Numbered from the stretch's first letter, positions 1-11,200 are shown. The stretch is 61,744 nt of DNA from SZAS-103 sp038316385 (GCA_038316385.1 JBBQAN010000015.1:1-61744), one strand, 5' to 3'. Translations and numbers: made by a program. Notes: generated by a model from the sequence alone, not told the origin.

Positions 1-575
1 GACGCAAGGTAGTCCTTTACTCATCAGCCGGCAAGACATTGTGACTAAGATTTATACGTGCTCATCTTGTCTGGGGTGGGCATCAAGTGATTTGACGGAA
101 CTGGGATGTATAAGTTCATATCAGAAAGGTACTCAGCAAAAACAAGGCTCATACGCCTTTGTACAGCAACTAAGTCCTTTATGCTCAGATTGAAACAGCT
201 ATAAGCCTACTTTCGAGTACGCCCTCCGAAGGCAGGCGCGCCAATGTTTTGGATCATGCTTCGCGCATGCGAGTGCGATGATCTTCCTCTTTCTGCTGCG
301 TAGCCGGGATTCCCTGCCCTCGCGCTGGGCGCGATGGCGTTCGCCGTTGCGCAAGCCTTGCGGCTTGCAAGCGCAACGACTCACCCCTCCGGGCGGCAAT
401 GTTTTAGAACTCCGTGGTTGTGATTGATGCGCGAGGCTTGTCATTTCCGCGTCACGAATCCGGCTGCCAGACTTGGCAGCATGTCGTCGCGCTCGCCGTC
501 ATGGTTGGAGCCAGACGTAGCAGCTCGAACTAGAGTATTTTCCGGACTGAAGACCCAGGCGAACCAAGGGACGCC
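1..575. other. Gene-free left edge, AT-rich at its start
   Basis: No convincing gene here. By hand count the first 180 bases are about 44% G+C, well below the rest of the window. The short reading frames resemble no family I recognise and lack ribosome sites. A bulged hairpin lies at 346-377 (separate entry). The last ~150 bases should hold the promoter of the hydroxylase that starts at 576, but I see no clear hexamer pair. Confidence 0.5.
346..377. repeat. Bulged inverted repeat (REP-like hairpin)
   Basis: A 12-base left arm, GTTGCGCAAGCC (346-357), is followed by a 4-base loop and the right arm GGCTT-gcaa-GCGCAAC, which pairs fully except for a 4-base bulge. The same plan (perfect arms, tiny loop, 4-base bulge in the right arm) recurs in the tandem repeats at 42017-42158, suggesting one family of dispersed hairpins. 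No T-run follows, so it is not an obvious terminator. Confidence 0.5.
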
Positions 576-1718
576 GTGCTCGAGAGAAAAATCAACGAAA
601 CGTTTGGCGACGACGATCACAAAGGCTTCGGTTCCGGCTGGTGGAGCGGCGTGCTATCGACCTTGTTCGGGCTGCTCGCGTTCGGCGCGGTGCTGTGCCT
701 GCACTTCCCGCAGATCCTGAGTACGCCGGAGTTGCGCACGCATTACCCGATGGCACTGCTGCGCATGGCGATTCAGATCATCATCGTGGCAGCGATCCTG
801 TTCGGCGTCGTCAACGCGATGTTGCGCAAGAAAAAAATTCTCGGGCTGACCGGGATGTTGCTTGCGCTCGCCGCGACCCTGCTGGGGGGCGCCAGCGTTC
901 CGATCAACGGCGCAACCCTGCACGGCGGCGCGTCGATCGGTCTGGATTGGTTTCTGCTCGACATGCTGCTGATGACGCTGCTGCTGTCGCCGATCGAAGT
1001 GCTGTGGCCGGCCTATCGCGAGCAGAGTGTGTTCCGCAGTGAATGGGTGCTGGATGTCGGATATTTCCTGTTTACCCACCTACCCACCCAGCTCACGACT
1101 TTCCTGATCCTGCTTCCGGCCACCCAGCTGACTGCTGTCTTCGGCAACCCCACTCTTCTGGAGATGACGCGGAGCCTGCCCTGGCTGGTGCAATTCTTTC
1201 TCGGTGTACTGGTCGCGGATCTTGCCGAGTACGCCATCCACCGGGCCATGCACAAGGTGCCGTGGATGTGGCGCTTCCACGCCATCCATCACTCGTCGAA
1301 GGCGCTCGACTGGATCGCCGGATCACGCGCGCACATCGTGGAAGACCTCGCGGTGCGTGGATTCATCCTCATTCCGCTGATGTTCGTGTTTTCCCACAAC
1401 ATCATGGTGGCGTACCTGCTGTTTGTCGCGCTGCACGCAACCTGGGCGCACTGCAATTTCGGCCCGACCATCAAGTGGATGGAACCGTTCGTGGTTTTTC
1501 CGAGATTCCATCACTGGCATCACACCGCGCAGCGCGATGCGATCGACAAGAATTTCTCCATCCACTTTCCGTGGATCGACAGGATCTTCGGGACGTACTA
1601 CTTCCCCAAGGACAAGTGGCCGGATACCTACGGCTTGGACAACGAGGACATTCCCGACACGTTCCTGGGCCAGACCTTCTATCCGTTCACCCGCAAGAAG
1701 ACGATGAGCGTCCCCTAG
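576..1718 (+). CDS. Sterol desaturase / fatty acid hydroxylase family membrane protein
   Basis: A 380-residue integral membrane protein of the fatty acid hydroxylase superfamily, whose members use a histidine-bound di-iron centre and O2 to oxidise lipids. The histidine clusters are visible: HRAMH (222-226), HAIHH (235-239) and HHWHH (312-316). Hydrophobic segments lie near 25-45, 60-80, 90-110, 125-140, 160-185 and 262-290. The start is GTG, with an AAGGGA-type ribosome site 4-9 bases upstream. Its stop overlaps that of the convergent acyl-CoA desaturase by 4 bases. Both neighbours are di-iron lipid-modifying enzymes. The substrate (sterol/hopanoid, fatty acid or ornithine lipid) cannot be told from sequence. 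Confidence 0.85.
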   Translation: MLERKINETFGDDDHKGFGSGWWSGVLSTLFGLLAFGAVLCLHFPQILSTPELRTHYPMALLRMAIQIIIVAAILFGVVNAMLRKKKILGLTGMLLALAATLLGGASVPINGATLHGGASIGLDWFLLDMLLMTLLLSPIEVLWPAYREQSVFRSEWVLDVGYFLFTHLPTQLTTFLILLPATQLTAVFGNPTLLEMTRSLPWLVQFFLGVLVADLAEYAIHRAMHKVPWMWRFHAIHHSSKALDWIAGSRAHIVEDLAVRGFILIPLMFVFSHNIMVAYLLFVALHATWAHCNFGPTIKWMEPFVVFPRFHHWHHTAQRDAIDKNFSIHFPWIDRIFGTYYFPKDKWPDTYGLDNEDIPDTFLGQTFYPFTRKKTMSVP

Positions 1719-2572
1719 AAATTCAGCGACTCCAGCGGACACTCCTTCGGAATTTCCGTACCTTTCGTCGTCGCCTTCACCAGGCCCAGCGCCTTCATCG
1801 CCCGCACGGTCAGGAATCCGAAGTCGCGTTCGGAATCCGCATGGCTCAATCGCAGCAGGCCCGGCGAATGGTGGTGGTTGTTTTGCAGGCAGGCGCTGAA
1901 GGTTGCCATCACGGGCAACCACTCGCCGACGTTCATCGCATTGTCGCGCGCGTCGTCATAGCGCCTGTAGCCGAAGCGCTGATCGTGGGTCCAGTAGTTC
2001 TGCACCATGTTGATCCAGACCGCGAACACGCGGAACAGGATCCACATCGCTGCAGCAAATCGCAGGTCGCCCACCAGTACCCACAACAACCAGAAATTGA
2101 AGACCTGCGCGACCACCGCGAACACCGGATTGGACACCAGCCGGAACGGCCACGACTTGAAGATCGCGTCGTTGGCAAGATTGGTCTCGCATTTGTACGG
2201 GAACAAGCACAGGTAGAACGTGCGCCAGAATCCGTCGCCAGCCAGCTTGTTGGGATCGCCCGGATGGTCGGAAAACTTGTGGTGCAGCCGATGCCTGTTC
2301 GTCCAGGTGATCGGGTTGACGTAAACGCCGAAGGTGTTGTTGAACACTGTGAGAGCCTTGAGGAACCACGGTTTGTAGTCGAGCGCGCGATGGGCGATTC
2401 CCATGTGGATGACCGACGACAGGTACAAGCCGCCGACGAACCAGCAGCCGATGAAGTAGGCCGCGCCGATCGCCAATCCCTCCCATGGGCCGAAATGCGC
2501 CGGCGCGAAAACCAAGCAGGCAAGCGCGTACACGAGGATGAGCAAGTACCCATAGACGTTATAGATTTTCAT
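1715..2572 (-). CDS. Acyl-CoA desaturase (delta-9 type fatty acid desaturase)
   Basis: A 285-residue membrane desaturase that would introduce a cis double bond into an acyl chain, adjusting membrane fluidity. The three histidine boxes of membrane di-iron desaturases are present: HMGIAH (56-61), HRLHH (94-98) and NNHHHSPG (231-238). Hydrophobic segments flank them at about 8-24, 34-54, 150-170 and 172-190. I start at 2572 because GAGGAG lies at ribosome-site distance before MKIYN. The open frame runs 30 codons further to 2662, but that part is not membrane-protein-like. It converges on the hydroxylase at 576-1718 with a 4-base stop overlap. Confidence 0.88.
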   Translation of the reverse strand: MKIYNVYGYLLILVYALACLVFAPAHFGPWEGLAIGAAYFIGCWFVGGLYLSSVIHMGIAHRALDYKPWFLKALTVFNNTFGVYVNPITWTNRHRLHHKFSDHPGDPNKLAGDGFWRTFYLCLFPYKCETNLANDAIFKSWPFRLVSNPVFAVVAQVFNFWLLWVLVGDLRFAAAMWILFRVFAVWINMVQNYWTHDQRFGYRRYDDARDNAMNVGEWLPVMATFSACLQNNHHHSPGLLRLSHADSERDFGFLTVRAMKALGLVKATTKGTEIPKECPLESLNF

Positions 2573-2862
2573 GCGCTCGCTCCTCGTCGTTGCTGCGGGC
2601 CACAGCCCAGGAGGGCAGGAATGATGCTGGCCACGATTCCTGAAACCTGATGCAGGCTTCATCGTGAGATGCCGGCACGATGACGTGGATGGTCGGTTGC
2701 GCCATTGCGTCTGTCAACGAGCGTATGAAGACCAGTCTCCCGACGCGTCGCCATCCCTGGATTGAATGGCTATCGCCAATGCAGAGCGCTTTTCGCCATC
2801 GCGTCTTGCTCGGCTATCGGCCTGCAGCCGCGCGATTCACGCCTTCGCGCGCGTCATCTGTT

Positions 2863-4665
2863 TCAGTCCTGGCGCAACCGCGAAGCCAATCCGCTCGCGC
2901 GATGCACCGGTTGCGTGAGCGCGGCATCGAGTGCGGCATCAGTGCTCCACAACTCCACCGCATGTTTGGCGCGCGACAATCCCGTATAGAGCAACTGCCG
3001 CGACAAAATGCGGCTGTCCGCATCCGGCGGCAGCAGCACGGCGACGCGGTCGTATTCGGAACCTTGGCTTTTGTGGATGGTGATCGCGAATGCGCTGTTG
3101 TGCTCGGGCAGCGTGGCGGGATCGAAGCTGCGCGCGCTGGATCGGCCGGCATTGTCGACACTCGCGAACCACACGCGCAGACCGTCGGCATCGGCGAGGC
3201 ACACGCCGATGTCGCCGTTGTACAGGCCTGCGGCGTAGTCGTTGCGGGTGATGAGGATCGCACGACCGGGATACCAAATGGCGTTGTCGTGAATGCCCCA
3301 CGCATGCCTGAGGTGGCGTTCGATGCGCCCATTGACCTGCTCGGCACCGAACTCGCCTTCGCGCAATGCGCACAGCAGTTGGCGCGTGGCCAAGACCTCC
3401 AGCGCGGCTAGTACGTTTGCGACCATTACTTCGGATGCAGTGGCCTCATCGATGTGCGGCATGCTTGGCCGCAGACCGGCCAGTGCAGCGATCGTGTCCG
3501 CCCAGCGACGGAGTTCGAGCGCGAGCTGATGCACGTTCGCGACGGGATGTCGCAATGCGAATTCGCCGGCAGCAGCGAACGCATCGGTGAACCCGGAACG
3601 GTCGCCGATGCGCACGGATTCGTTGATCGCCGACAGCGCGCGCTCGGCGCGGAAGCTGTGCCGCAGGCGCACGAGATCGTCATCCGCTGACGATTCCAGC
3701 ACCTCGACGAGATCCATCAGTACAGACCCGGCAGCGATCGAGATGAGCTGATCGGCATCGCCGACCAGGATCAGGGTCGCGTCGGGCCGCAGTGCGTCGA
3801 GCAGGCTGCGCATCATCGCGAGATCGATCATCGAGGCTTCGTCAACCACCACCACGTCGGCCGCGAGCGGATGGCGCGCATCGTGGCGGAAGCGGTTGTT
3901 CCAGGGTTGGTAGCCGAGCAGGCGGTGCAGGGTCGTCGCCTCGGCATCGGAAATGCGTTCGATCAACGAATGCCAGTCGGATTCGCTTGGATATTCCGGA
4001 TGCAGCAGCAGTTCGCGTTTGCCATCGCGCAGCGAACGCACCAGTCGTTGCGCAGCCTTGCCGGTCGGTGCGGCCACGCGGATCGCGAGCGGCGCTTCGA
4101 CCACGCGTTGCAGCATCAGCAACATGCGCAGAACAGTGGTCGTCTTGCCGGTGCCGGGGCCGCCGGTCAGCACGAACAGCTTGCGGCCAGCGACGTTGCC
4201 TACAGCGCGGCGCTGCAATGCGATCGTGTCGTCGTTGCGATGCTGGAACAACGCATCCAGATCCGCTGCATCGACCGCGATCAGCGCGCGCTGCGCACGG
4301 CGTTGGCGGATGTGCTGAGCGACGACGGTTTCGTCGCGGCGATTGCGCCAGAGGTAAAAGCGGTCATCGGCATCGAGCACGAACGGCGTGACCGCGCCGG
4401 AATCATTGCCGCTGACCATCGGTTCGGCGCGCAAGGCGGCGATGTCCGCATCTGACCATTTCGGCATCCCGCGTTCGGGTGTCGCATCGCGCAACGACAA
4501 CGCGGTGTCGCCGTTGCCATCGGCAAGGCTGGCCCAGGCCGCCGCCGTGGCGAGCAGTTCCGAGCCGCCATGCGCGAGCACCCAGCGCAGCAAGGCGCGA
4601 TCGATAGGACGCCAGACGTTGTTTGCGGACTCACTCTCGCGGCGCTCGAAGGAATAGACGCTCAT
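2863..4665 (-). CDS. recD: Exodeoxyribonuclease V alpha subunit RecD
   Basis: RecD is the 5'-3' helicase motor of the RecBCD enzyme, which resects double-strand ends and prepares them for RecA. The 600-residue protein has an N-terminal domain, then a superfamily 1 helicase core with Walker A GGPGTGKT (168-175), a DEASMID Walker B, and a C-terminal motif containing TIHKSQGSEYD. Length fits proteobacterial RecD. Its ATG overlaps the recB stop as ATGA, so it is the last gene of a translationally coupled recC-recB-recD operon. Confidence 0.95.
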   Translation of the reverse strand: MSVYSFERRESESANNVWRPIDRALLRWVLAHGGSELLATAAAWASLADGNGDTALSLRDATPERGMPKWSDADIAALRAEPMVSGNDSGAVTPFVLDADDRFYLWRNRRDETVVAQHIRQRRAQRALIAVDAADLDALFQHRNDDTIALQRRAVGNVAGRKLFVLTGGPGTGKTTTVLRMLLMLQRVVEAPLAIRVAAPTGKAAQRLVRSLRDGKRELLLHPEYPSESDWHSLIERISDAEATTLHRLLGYQPWNNRFRHDARHPLAADVVVVDEASMIDLAMMRSLLDALRPDATLILVGDADQLISIAAGSVLMDLVEVLESSADDDLVRLRHSFRAERALSAINESVRIGDRSGFTDAFAAAGEFALRHPVANVHQLALELRRWADTIAALAGLRPSMPHIDEATASEVMVANVLAALEVLATRQLLCALREGEFGAEQVNGRIERHLRHAWGIHDNAIWYPGRAILITRNDYAAGLYNGDIGVCLADADGLRVWFASVDNAGRSSARSFDPATLPEHNSAFAITIHKSQGSEYDRVAVLLPPDADSRILSRQLLYTGLSRAKHAVELWSTDAALDAALTQPVHRASGLASRLRQD

Positions 4666-7600
4666 GTGGTCGCCTGCGCGGTTGCGCCAGATAAAACCTC
4701 ATCGACAGCACCGATCAATGCGTCGTCGAAGCGGTGCGACCAGACGCCAGCATCGGGAGCCAGCCCCACTGCGCGCACGAACAGATAGATGGCCTCGCCG
4801 AGCTGCGTGTCGCGCCGGTAGTCGGGCAGGCGTTGACGCAGGTAGCGATCGAGTGCAACGGTGTAGAGCAGGGCCTGGAATCGATAATGGTGGCGAGCCA
4901 TTTGTGTGCGCAAGGAGGTCGGCGCATAGGCGCCGAGGCGGTCGCCGAGGTAGTTGCTTTTGTAATCGAGCACATGGAAACGCCCTTCGTGCTCGAAGAT
5001 CAGGTCGATCGCACCGGTCATCAAACCGCGCAAGGTGTGCGGCGCATGTAGCGGCACGAGGTCGGGTTCACCGTGCTGTGCGCAGACGTAACGAAGGCGT
5101 TGCATCGACACGTCGTCGAGCGTGTAGTGGAAGCTCATTTCCGCGCGCATCGATGACGGATCGAGAGCGGACAGGCGCAACGACGGCTTGCGTGGCAACA
5201 GTGGCGCATCCAGCGACGACTGCACGCGCGCGGCGATTGCGGCAATCAGCGCGGGAGCCAGATCGAAACCCTCGTCGGTCAGGCACCGCCGCACCAACGC
5301 ATGCTGTTCGCGCACCGGCTTGCGCGGATCGCGTTCCTCGTAGATCGCGTGCATCGCAGTGCCGAAGCTCTCGCCACGGTACGCACCCAGCACCGCGAGT
5401 TCGACATGGTCGGGTTCGTCTTCAACGGCATCGATGATCTGGATGTCCGCTTCGATGGCATCCTCGACACTCGCCTCATCGCTTGCGGCGCTGTCCTCGA
5501 ACACGGCACGGTGTTGCGGCGTCAGCGATGAGAAGCTGTAGCGGTCTTCGTGGGGACGGGTCGCAGGCATGACCAGCGCGTGCCGTTCGCTCGTCGTGTT
5601 TGAAGCATCGGGTGAATATGCGTGGTAATCCCATGGCCACGCGTCGAATTCGGTCCAGTCGATGTGCGCGCAGGCATCGACGATATTGCGCCCTTGCGCG
5701 CCATCGCGCATGCGCGCGAGCAGGGCCGAGAATGCCGCGCGGTGGGGATCGTCAGCAACAGCATTTTTCGGCGTCGATGCGTACACATGGCATGCGTATT
5801 GCGCGCGCGTGAGGGCGACGTAGAGCCTTCGGAAGGACTCGTCCTGTTCCTCGAACATCGCCTTGGTTACGGTCGCATCGAAGTCGGCGCTGCCGAGATC
5901 GAGCACGCGTGCGCCATCGCCGGCGCGCATGAGCGGAAACTTGGTCTTGTGGGTCGCGTCCGCGTTCAGTAGCGGGAGAAACACGATCCGGAACTGCAGG
6001 CCCTTGCTCGCGTGCAAGGTCATCAACTGCACGCGGTGCGCATCCGATTCGATGCGCAGCTGGCGGTCCTCGGCCGCATCGCCTTCGCCATCGTCATTGC
6101 GTTGTTCAGCGAACCATGTGAGCAGGCTTTCGGGGCCGTCGCAGGACTCGCTTTGTTGCTGCAGCAATTCGCCGAGGTGGCGCAGGTCGGTGAGCGTTCG
6201 CTCGCTATGCGCGCCGCTCGTAAACTGCGTGGCATTCGCGCTGATGATCAACTGGATCACCGCAAGCACGCCATCGCTGCGCCATTGCCGCCTCAAAGCG
6301 ACGAAGCGTTTGTGCTCGCGTTGCCAAGCCTCGGGCCGATCCAGCAGGGCGCGCACGCCTTCCACGCCGATGCCGAACAGCTGCGTTGCGAGGGCGGCGC
6401 GCACAAGCGTTTCATCCGACGCATGTTCGACGCCATGCAACGCAATCTGCAGGTCGCGCGCGATATCGGTGGTAAACACGCTGCGCTTGCCCGCGCCGAC
6501 GCAAGGAACACGACGCTGCGTGAGGAGAACGCGCAGACGATTGACATCGTCGTTCTTCGGTAACAGCACGGCGATATCGCCGGGCTGCATAAGTTTTTTG
6601 CCGATGCGGTGATCGCGCGCGTCGAGCATGCTTGCGATGTGATTTGCGCAAGCTTTCAACGCATCATCGCGGGCGCTTTCCTTTTCGGCCTTGTACAGAT
6701 GAAACGCAAGCGGGCGCGACACTGGCACGCCGGCGACCGTAAACGGTGTCTCGTCGGGCTTGCCGCTCGCATCGATCGATGCGTACGCGATTGGCGCCGA
6801 TGGCGATTGGCTGAGGGCGGGCTTGGCCAGATGGAATACCTCGTTGATCGCACCAATGAGTTCGCGCGAGGAGCGGAAGTTCATCGTGATCGGCAGCGTG
6901 TGCGTCGCCGATGCGCTCGCATCGAGATAGGCCTGCACGTCGCCGCCGCGGAAACCGTAGATCGCCTGCTTGGGGTCGCCGATCATCACCAGACGTCCGC
7001 GCGCGAGTCCCGGCCCTTCGCTGTAGATGCGGTCGAGGATCGCGTACTGCTGCGCGTCGGTGTCCTGAAATTCGTCTACCAGTGCCACTGGCCATGCTTC
7101 GCGCAATTGTGCCGCGAGCATCGCACCTGCGGGCCCGGACAACGCCGTGAGTGCGCGCTCGATCAGCGCATCGTAGGTGACTTGGCCGCGAGCGTGCAGG
7201 CGTTGTTCGCGCGCCGCGAGAAGATCCTGGCGGTAGCGGACGAGTGCACCGGCCTTGTGGGGAGCGTCGCGATACTTGATGAGGTTGATGACGCGCTGTA
7301 CCAGACGCAGCACGGGATTGAGTTTCGCAGCCGCAAGATGCTCCGGCTTCAACTGGTCTGCGAGTAGCGCGCCCAGCTTCTCGCTTGCGATGGTGGGCGG
7401 TGGCGCATCCGGGTCGCGCGCTTCAAGGAAGTCGGCAAGCTGCAGCAGCCTCTCACGCAGCTTTCGCTTTCTGGGTTGCAGTTCCGCTTGCGTCGCCCAA
7501 TCTCGGATCTGTAAGGCGCGCGAAAGCTCCATATAGCCCATCAACGCATGAGGGTCGATGTCCAGCACGCTCACGCCAGCCTTGCAGACGACCTTCAGCG

Positions 7601-8216
7601 CCGCATCGAGTGCGCTTCTGCCGGCGTCAAACCACACGCGGTCGCCCGCATCGAGCGCATCCGCATCCGATTGCGCGAGACGGCGCCAGAGGTCCTCGCG
7701 CAATTCGCGATCGAGGTCGGCGCTGTCGATCTGCTCGCCTGGATCGAACGCGCTGCCGCTGTCGAACGGATGCTCGGCGAGGATCCTGCGGCAGAGGCTG
7801 TGCAGAGTGCCGATCGGCGCGAGGTCAAGTTCGGCCAGCGCCAGCGCGAGCCGATTGCGGTCGCCGAATCGCGCCCGCGTGTCCTTAGCGGACCAGCGTG
7901 CATGCAGCCAGCGCGTGCCTTCGTCGTCGCGCACGGGAGCGCCGGGATCGAAGTGCTCAACGAGCGCGGCGGCTTCGAGCAGGCGGGCACGGATGCGTTC
8001 GCGCAATTCCTGCGCGGCGGCGATGCTGAAGGTGGTGACGACGATCGCGCGCGGTCCCTGCTCGCATTCGAGCAGCAGGCGCAGGTAGAGCACCGCGATT
8101 GTCCAGGTCTTGCCGGTGCCCGCGCTGGCCTCGACGAGGCAACGTCCGTCTCCGGCCAGTGGCAGTTCACGCCAATCGACGCAGGCGATCGCGCCGCAGG
8201 TCGGCTGCGCGTTCAT
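4662..8216 (-). CDS. recB: Exodeoxyribonuclease V beta subunit RecB
   Basis: RecB (1184 residues) is the 3'-5' helicase and nuclease subunit of RecBCD. The helicase Walker A is EASAGTGKT near residues 29-37, followed by a UvrD-like core with DEFQDTD. The C-terminal nuclease carries the family signature around MTGAIDLIFE and HVLDYKSN, supplying the metal-binding Asp and Lys. The open frame extends upstream to 8675, but MNAQPT at 8216 is the sensible start: it overlaps the recC stop as ATGA, and the P-loop then sits at its usual distance from the N-terminus. Confidence 0.95.
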   Translation of the reverse strand: MNAQPTCGAIACVDWRELPLAGDGRCLVEASAGTGKTWTIAVLYLRLLLECEQGPRAIVVTTFSIAAAQELRERIRARLLEAAALVEHFDPGAPVRDDEGTRWLHARWSAKDTRARFGDRNRLALALAELDLAPIGTLHSLCRRILAEHPFDSGSAFDPGEQIDSADLDRELREDLWRRLAQSDADALDAGDRVWFDAGRSALDAALKVVCKAGVSVLDIDPHALMGYMELSRALQIRDWATQAELQPRKRKLRERLLQLADFLEARDPDAPPPTIASEKLGALLADQLKPEHLAAAKLNPVLRLVQRVINLIKYRDAPHKAGALVRYRQDLLAAREQRLHARGQVTYDALIERALTALSGPAGAMLAAQLREAWPVALVDEFQDTDAQQYAILDRIYSEGPGLARGRLVMIGDPKQAIYGFRGGDVQAYLDASASATHTLPITMNFRSSRELIGAINEVFHLAKPALSQSPSAPIAYASIDASGKPDETPFTVAGVPVSRPLAFHLYKAEKESARDDALKACANHIASMLDARDHRIGKKLMQPGDIAVLLPKNDDVNRLRVLLTQRRVPCVGAGKRSVFTTDIARDLQIALHGVEHASDETLVRAALATQLFGIGVEGVRALLDRPEAWQREHKRFVALRRQWRSDGVLAVIQLIISANATQFTSGAHSERTLTDLRHLGELLQQQSESCDGPESLLTWFAEQRNDDGEGDAAEDRQLRIESDAHRVQLMTLHASKGLQFRIVFLPLLNADATHKTKFPLMRAGDGARVLDLGSADFDATVTKAMFEEQDESFRRLYVALTRAQYACHVYASTPKNAVADDPHRAAFSALLARMRDGAQGRNIVDACAHIDWTEFDAWPWDYHAYSPDASNTTSERHALVMPATRPHEDRYSFSSLTPQHRAVFEDSAASDEASVEDAIEADIQIIDAVEDEPDHVELAVLGAYRGESFGTAMHAIYEERDPRKPVREQHALVRRCLTDEGFDLAPALIAAIAARVQSSLDAPLLPRKPSLRLSALDPSSMRAEMSFHYTLDDVSMQRLRYVCAQHGEPDLVPLHAPHTLRGLMTGAIDLIFEHEGRFHVLDYKSNYLGDRLGAYAPTSLRTQMARHHYRFQALLYTVALDRYLRQRLPDYRRDTQLGEAIYLFVRAVGLAPDAGVWSHRFDDALIGAVDEVLSGATAQATT

Positions 8217-11200
8217 GCGACGGGTCCGTGAGAGATCGACAGTGTGATGGCATCGCGCAGCGCGTTTGCGATGGTGTCGAGCCGGTCGCGATCGTTCGTT
8301 CCTGGCTCGAACATCGCATCGCCCGCGATGATGCTTTCGTATCCGGAAGCGTAATTGCGTTCGCCCCTGCCACCGAAACCATTCCAGGCCGCTACGACCG
8401 GATCGGACTTGCCCTGGGGATTCGCGGACGCCCAACTGGTCTTGGGAAAATACCAGCGGGGATCGGACTGCAGTGTCCACCAATGATTGAGCAAGTCGAT
8501 GACGTGCTCGCCCAGTTGCGCGGCCATGCGCTCGCGAATCCCTGCTTCGGCTGCGACAAACGCATCGTCCCAGACATTGATTGCCTGCTGCCACGAACCC
8601 TCGCCTCCAATGCACAACACGTACAGCCGCGCACGCTGCGTCGCCTGCGGATCGTTCAATCGCAACAAGGCCCATTCGAGAAACAGGCCGATGCGTTGCT
8701 GGAAGTCGAGCGCGTCTTCCTTTTTGCCGGGAAACACATCGAAGACCCAGCGCGCTCCGTCCGTCGCGAATGCGCGAGACAGTTCGCCTTCGATGCGATA
8801 CGCGCCGATGTCGCGTTGCAGGGGAACCGCGAGTGATTGCGGCATGCCGCTGGCGAACAGTGCGTGATCCTTCGCCGCGACCAGCAGCTCGGCGACCTGC
8901 CCAGCTTGCATGCCCCAGGCGCGGTCGCCCGGCTTGCCCGGCGGCAGCAGCCCGCTCAGCCGCAGCCAGTCGGGCGCATGTTGCGGCACTTCACGCGTCG
9001 AGGCGATCGCGTCGAGGAACACGCGCCGACCAACGCGTTCGATCCTGTCGAATTGCGCATCCAGCGACTCGCTGTCGTGCAGGCGGTCGTCGGCGAGCGC
9101 ATATAGGCGCAGCTTCGCGCGCCGAGTCAGGAAGTCCTTTGCCGGAGCCTTGAAATAGGCCAGCACCTCGCGCAGCGGTGCGATGCGTTGGCTTGTCGAT
9201 GGTTCAGTTGCGGCGATGCCTGCGACCACCTCCGACGCGGATGTAGGTTGCTCGGCATCATTGCTGCCGTTCGCACCCGTCAACGCGAACTCGGCGCGGA
9301 ATGAAAACAGTGCCGGATCGGCACCGTCGAAATAACGGACGTCGAACGGCTGCAGCGGATGCCGCACCAGCCAGGGCCGTCGGTTGATCCGTTTTTTCGC
9401 ACCGTCTTCCTCGACCTCCTTGATGTCCTTGTCGTCTGCAGAGAGACCAGCGGCGTGGTCGAGCAGGGATAGCAGGTCCGCCAACGGCGCGGCCGGGTTG
9501 CGCGCCTTGCCGTCGCGCACGTCGCAACCGATGTAGCTCAGGTGCAGCGCGGCGCGCGCCGACATCATCGTCTGCAGGAACAGGTAGCGGTCGTCGTTGC
9601 GCACGTCGCGGTCGCCGATTCGTCGGTGCTCGCCGATGGGATCGAGACCCGCGCCATTATCCGTGCGCGGGAAAACGCCGTCGTCGAGGCCGAGCACGGC
9701 GACGATAGCGAACGGGATTGCGCGCTGCGGCACCATGCCGCAAAAAGTGGTGCCGCCCATCAGGAAGCGCTGGCGTTCGGAGATCGCGGACAATCGTTCG
9801 CGCAGCAATTCGCGCACGACCTCGAACGCGAGCGGCGGATCGAGGCCGCCCTGCGCAGGCCCGCTCGCGATCGCGTGGACCGCGTGTAGCAGCGCGTCCC
9901 ACGCATCGCGCGCGGCGCGGTCGGTGGCGTCGATGCGCAGCATCGCCTTGATGCGCTCCTCAAGCTGCCGCGCCCATGCGCTGGCGCTTTGGGTGCGACC
10001 GCCGAACGAGCACCAGCGCGCGAGTTCCGCCAGCACGTCATCGAGTGTGCCGAGCGTCGCTGCTTGCGGCCCGGCGATGCCGTTCAGTGGCAGCACCGCG
10101 CTGCCGTCGGCAAGCTCGACCGCCTGCTGCGCATCGGCAGTATCGCTACCCATCACGTAGCCGGCGAGCATCCGATCAATGCCCCATGCGAATGTCTGCG
10201 TCTGGATGGGTGGCACGTCGAAGCGCGCGCGGAACGTACCGTCGAGGCCCCAAGCGACGCGTGCATTGCGCAGCCAGCGCGTGATCGCGTCGAGATCGGA
10301 ATCGCCCAGCCCGAAACGCCCCGCGACCGGGGGTAACGCGAGCAAGTCGATGACTTCGGGCGCGGTCAGGCGCGAGCGCGGCAGGTCGAGCAGACGCGCA
10401 AACGCGTCGAACAACGGATGCGCGCGCTCGATCGCGACATCCGCCAAGTGATACGGCAGCACGCTCTGGCGGTGGCCGGCCTCGCCAAACACCGCCGGTA
10501 GCAAGGGCGCGTAATCCTGGATATTGGGCGCCATCACCAGAATGTCGGAGGGCTTGAGGTCGGGCCGCTGCTTGAGCTGCAACAACAGTGCATCGCGTAG
10601 AACTTCGAGTTCGCGCAGCCGCGTATGACAGGCGTGCACGCGCAGGGATGCATCCTCGCGCGTGAGTGCGTTGGCAGGTTGGTGCAGGTCGGGCTGTGCA
10701 CGGCGGATGCCTTCCTGCAGCCATTCCAGCCGGTTCGCTGGTTCGATCGCTGCCTCGGGTTTATCCTGGTGGTGGCGGACGTCGATAGCTATATCACTGT
10801 CCTCGAGCAGCAGCATGAAGTGCTGGCCGATCCGCCCCCAGTTCGCGAGTAGCGGATGGTCCATCTGCAGAAAGGCGGATTCGGTATCGCTCGCGCCTGG
10901 CTCGCGTTTGACGAGTTCGCGCAGGCGCGCGCGTTCGGTGGTCATTCCCGCCCAGAATTCGCGGCAGGGATCGGGGATGTAGAGCACGACGAGTCGGTGT
11001 TTGGCGACCGCGCGCAACACCGCGAGTTCGGTCGGCGCGAGATGGCTGATGCCGAAGACATGCAGCGGAGTGACATCGACGATTGCATCGGCTTGCTCGA
11101 TCTTCGCGAGCAACCGCGCGAGCCGTTCGCCGCGATGCGGTTGATCGATGGTCGTGCGCAGCCGCTTCCAAAGCGGGGCGAGAAATCCTGGGTCGGGGAT

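Noticed and set aside
199..444. 81-codon minus-strand frame at the left edge
   Set aside because: Very basic, no recognisable family, no ribosome site, and it crosses the bulged hairpin at 346-377.
4662..8675. 1337-codon form of RecB
   Set aside because: The extra ~150 N-terminal residues lie inside recC, and the ATGA overlap at 8213-8216 gives the normal RecB N-terminus.
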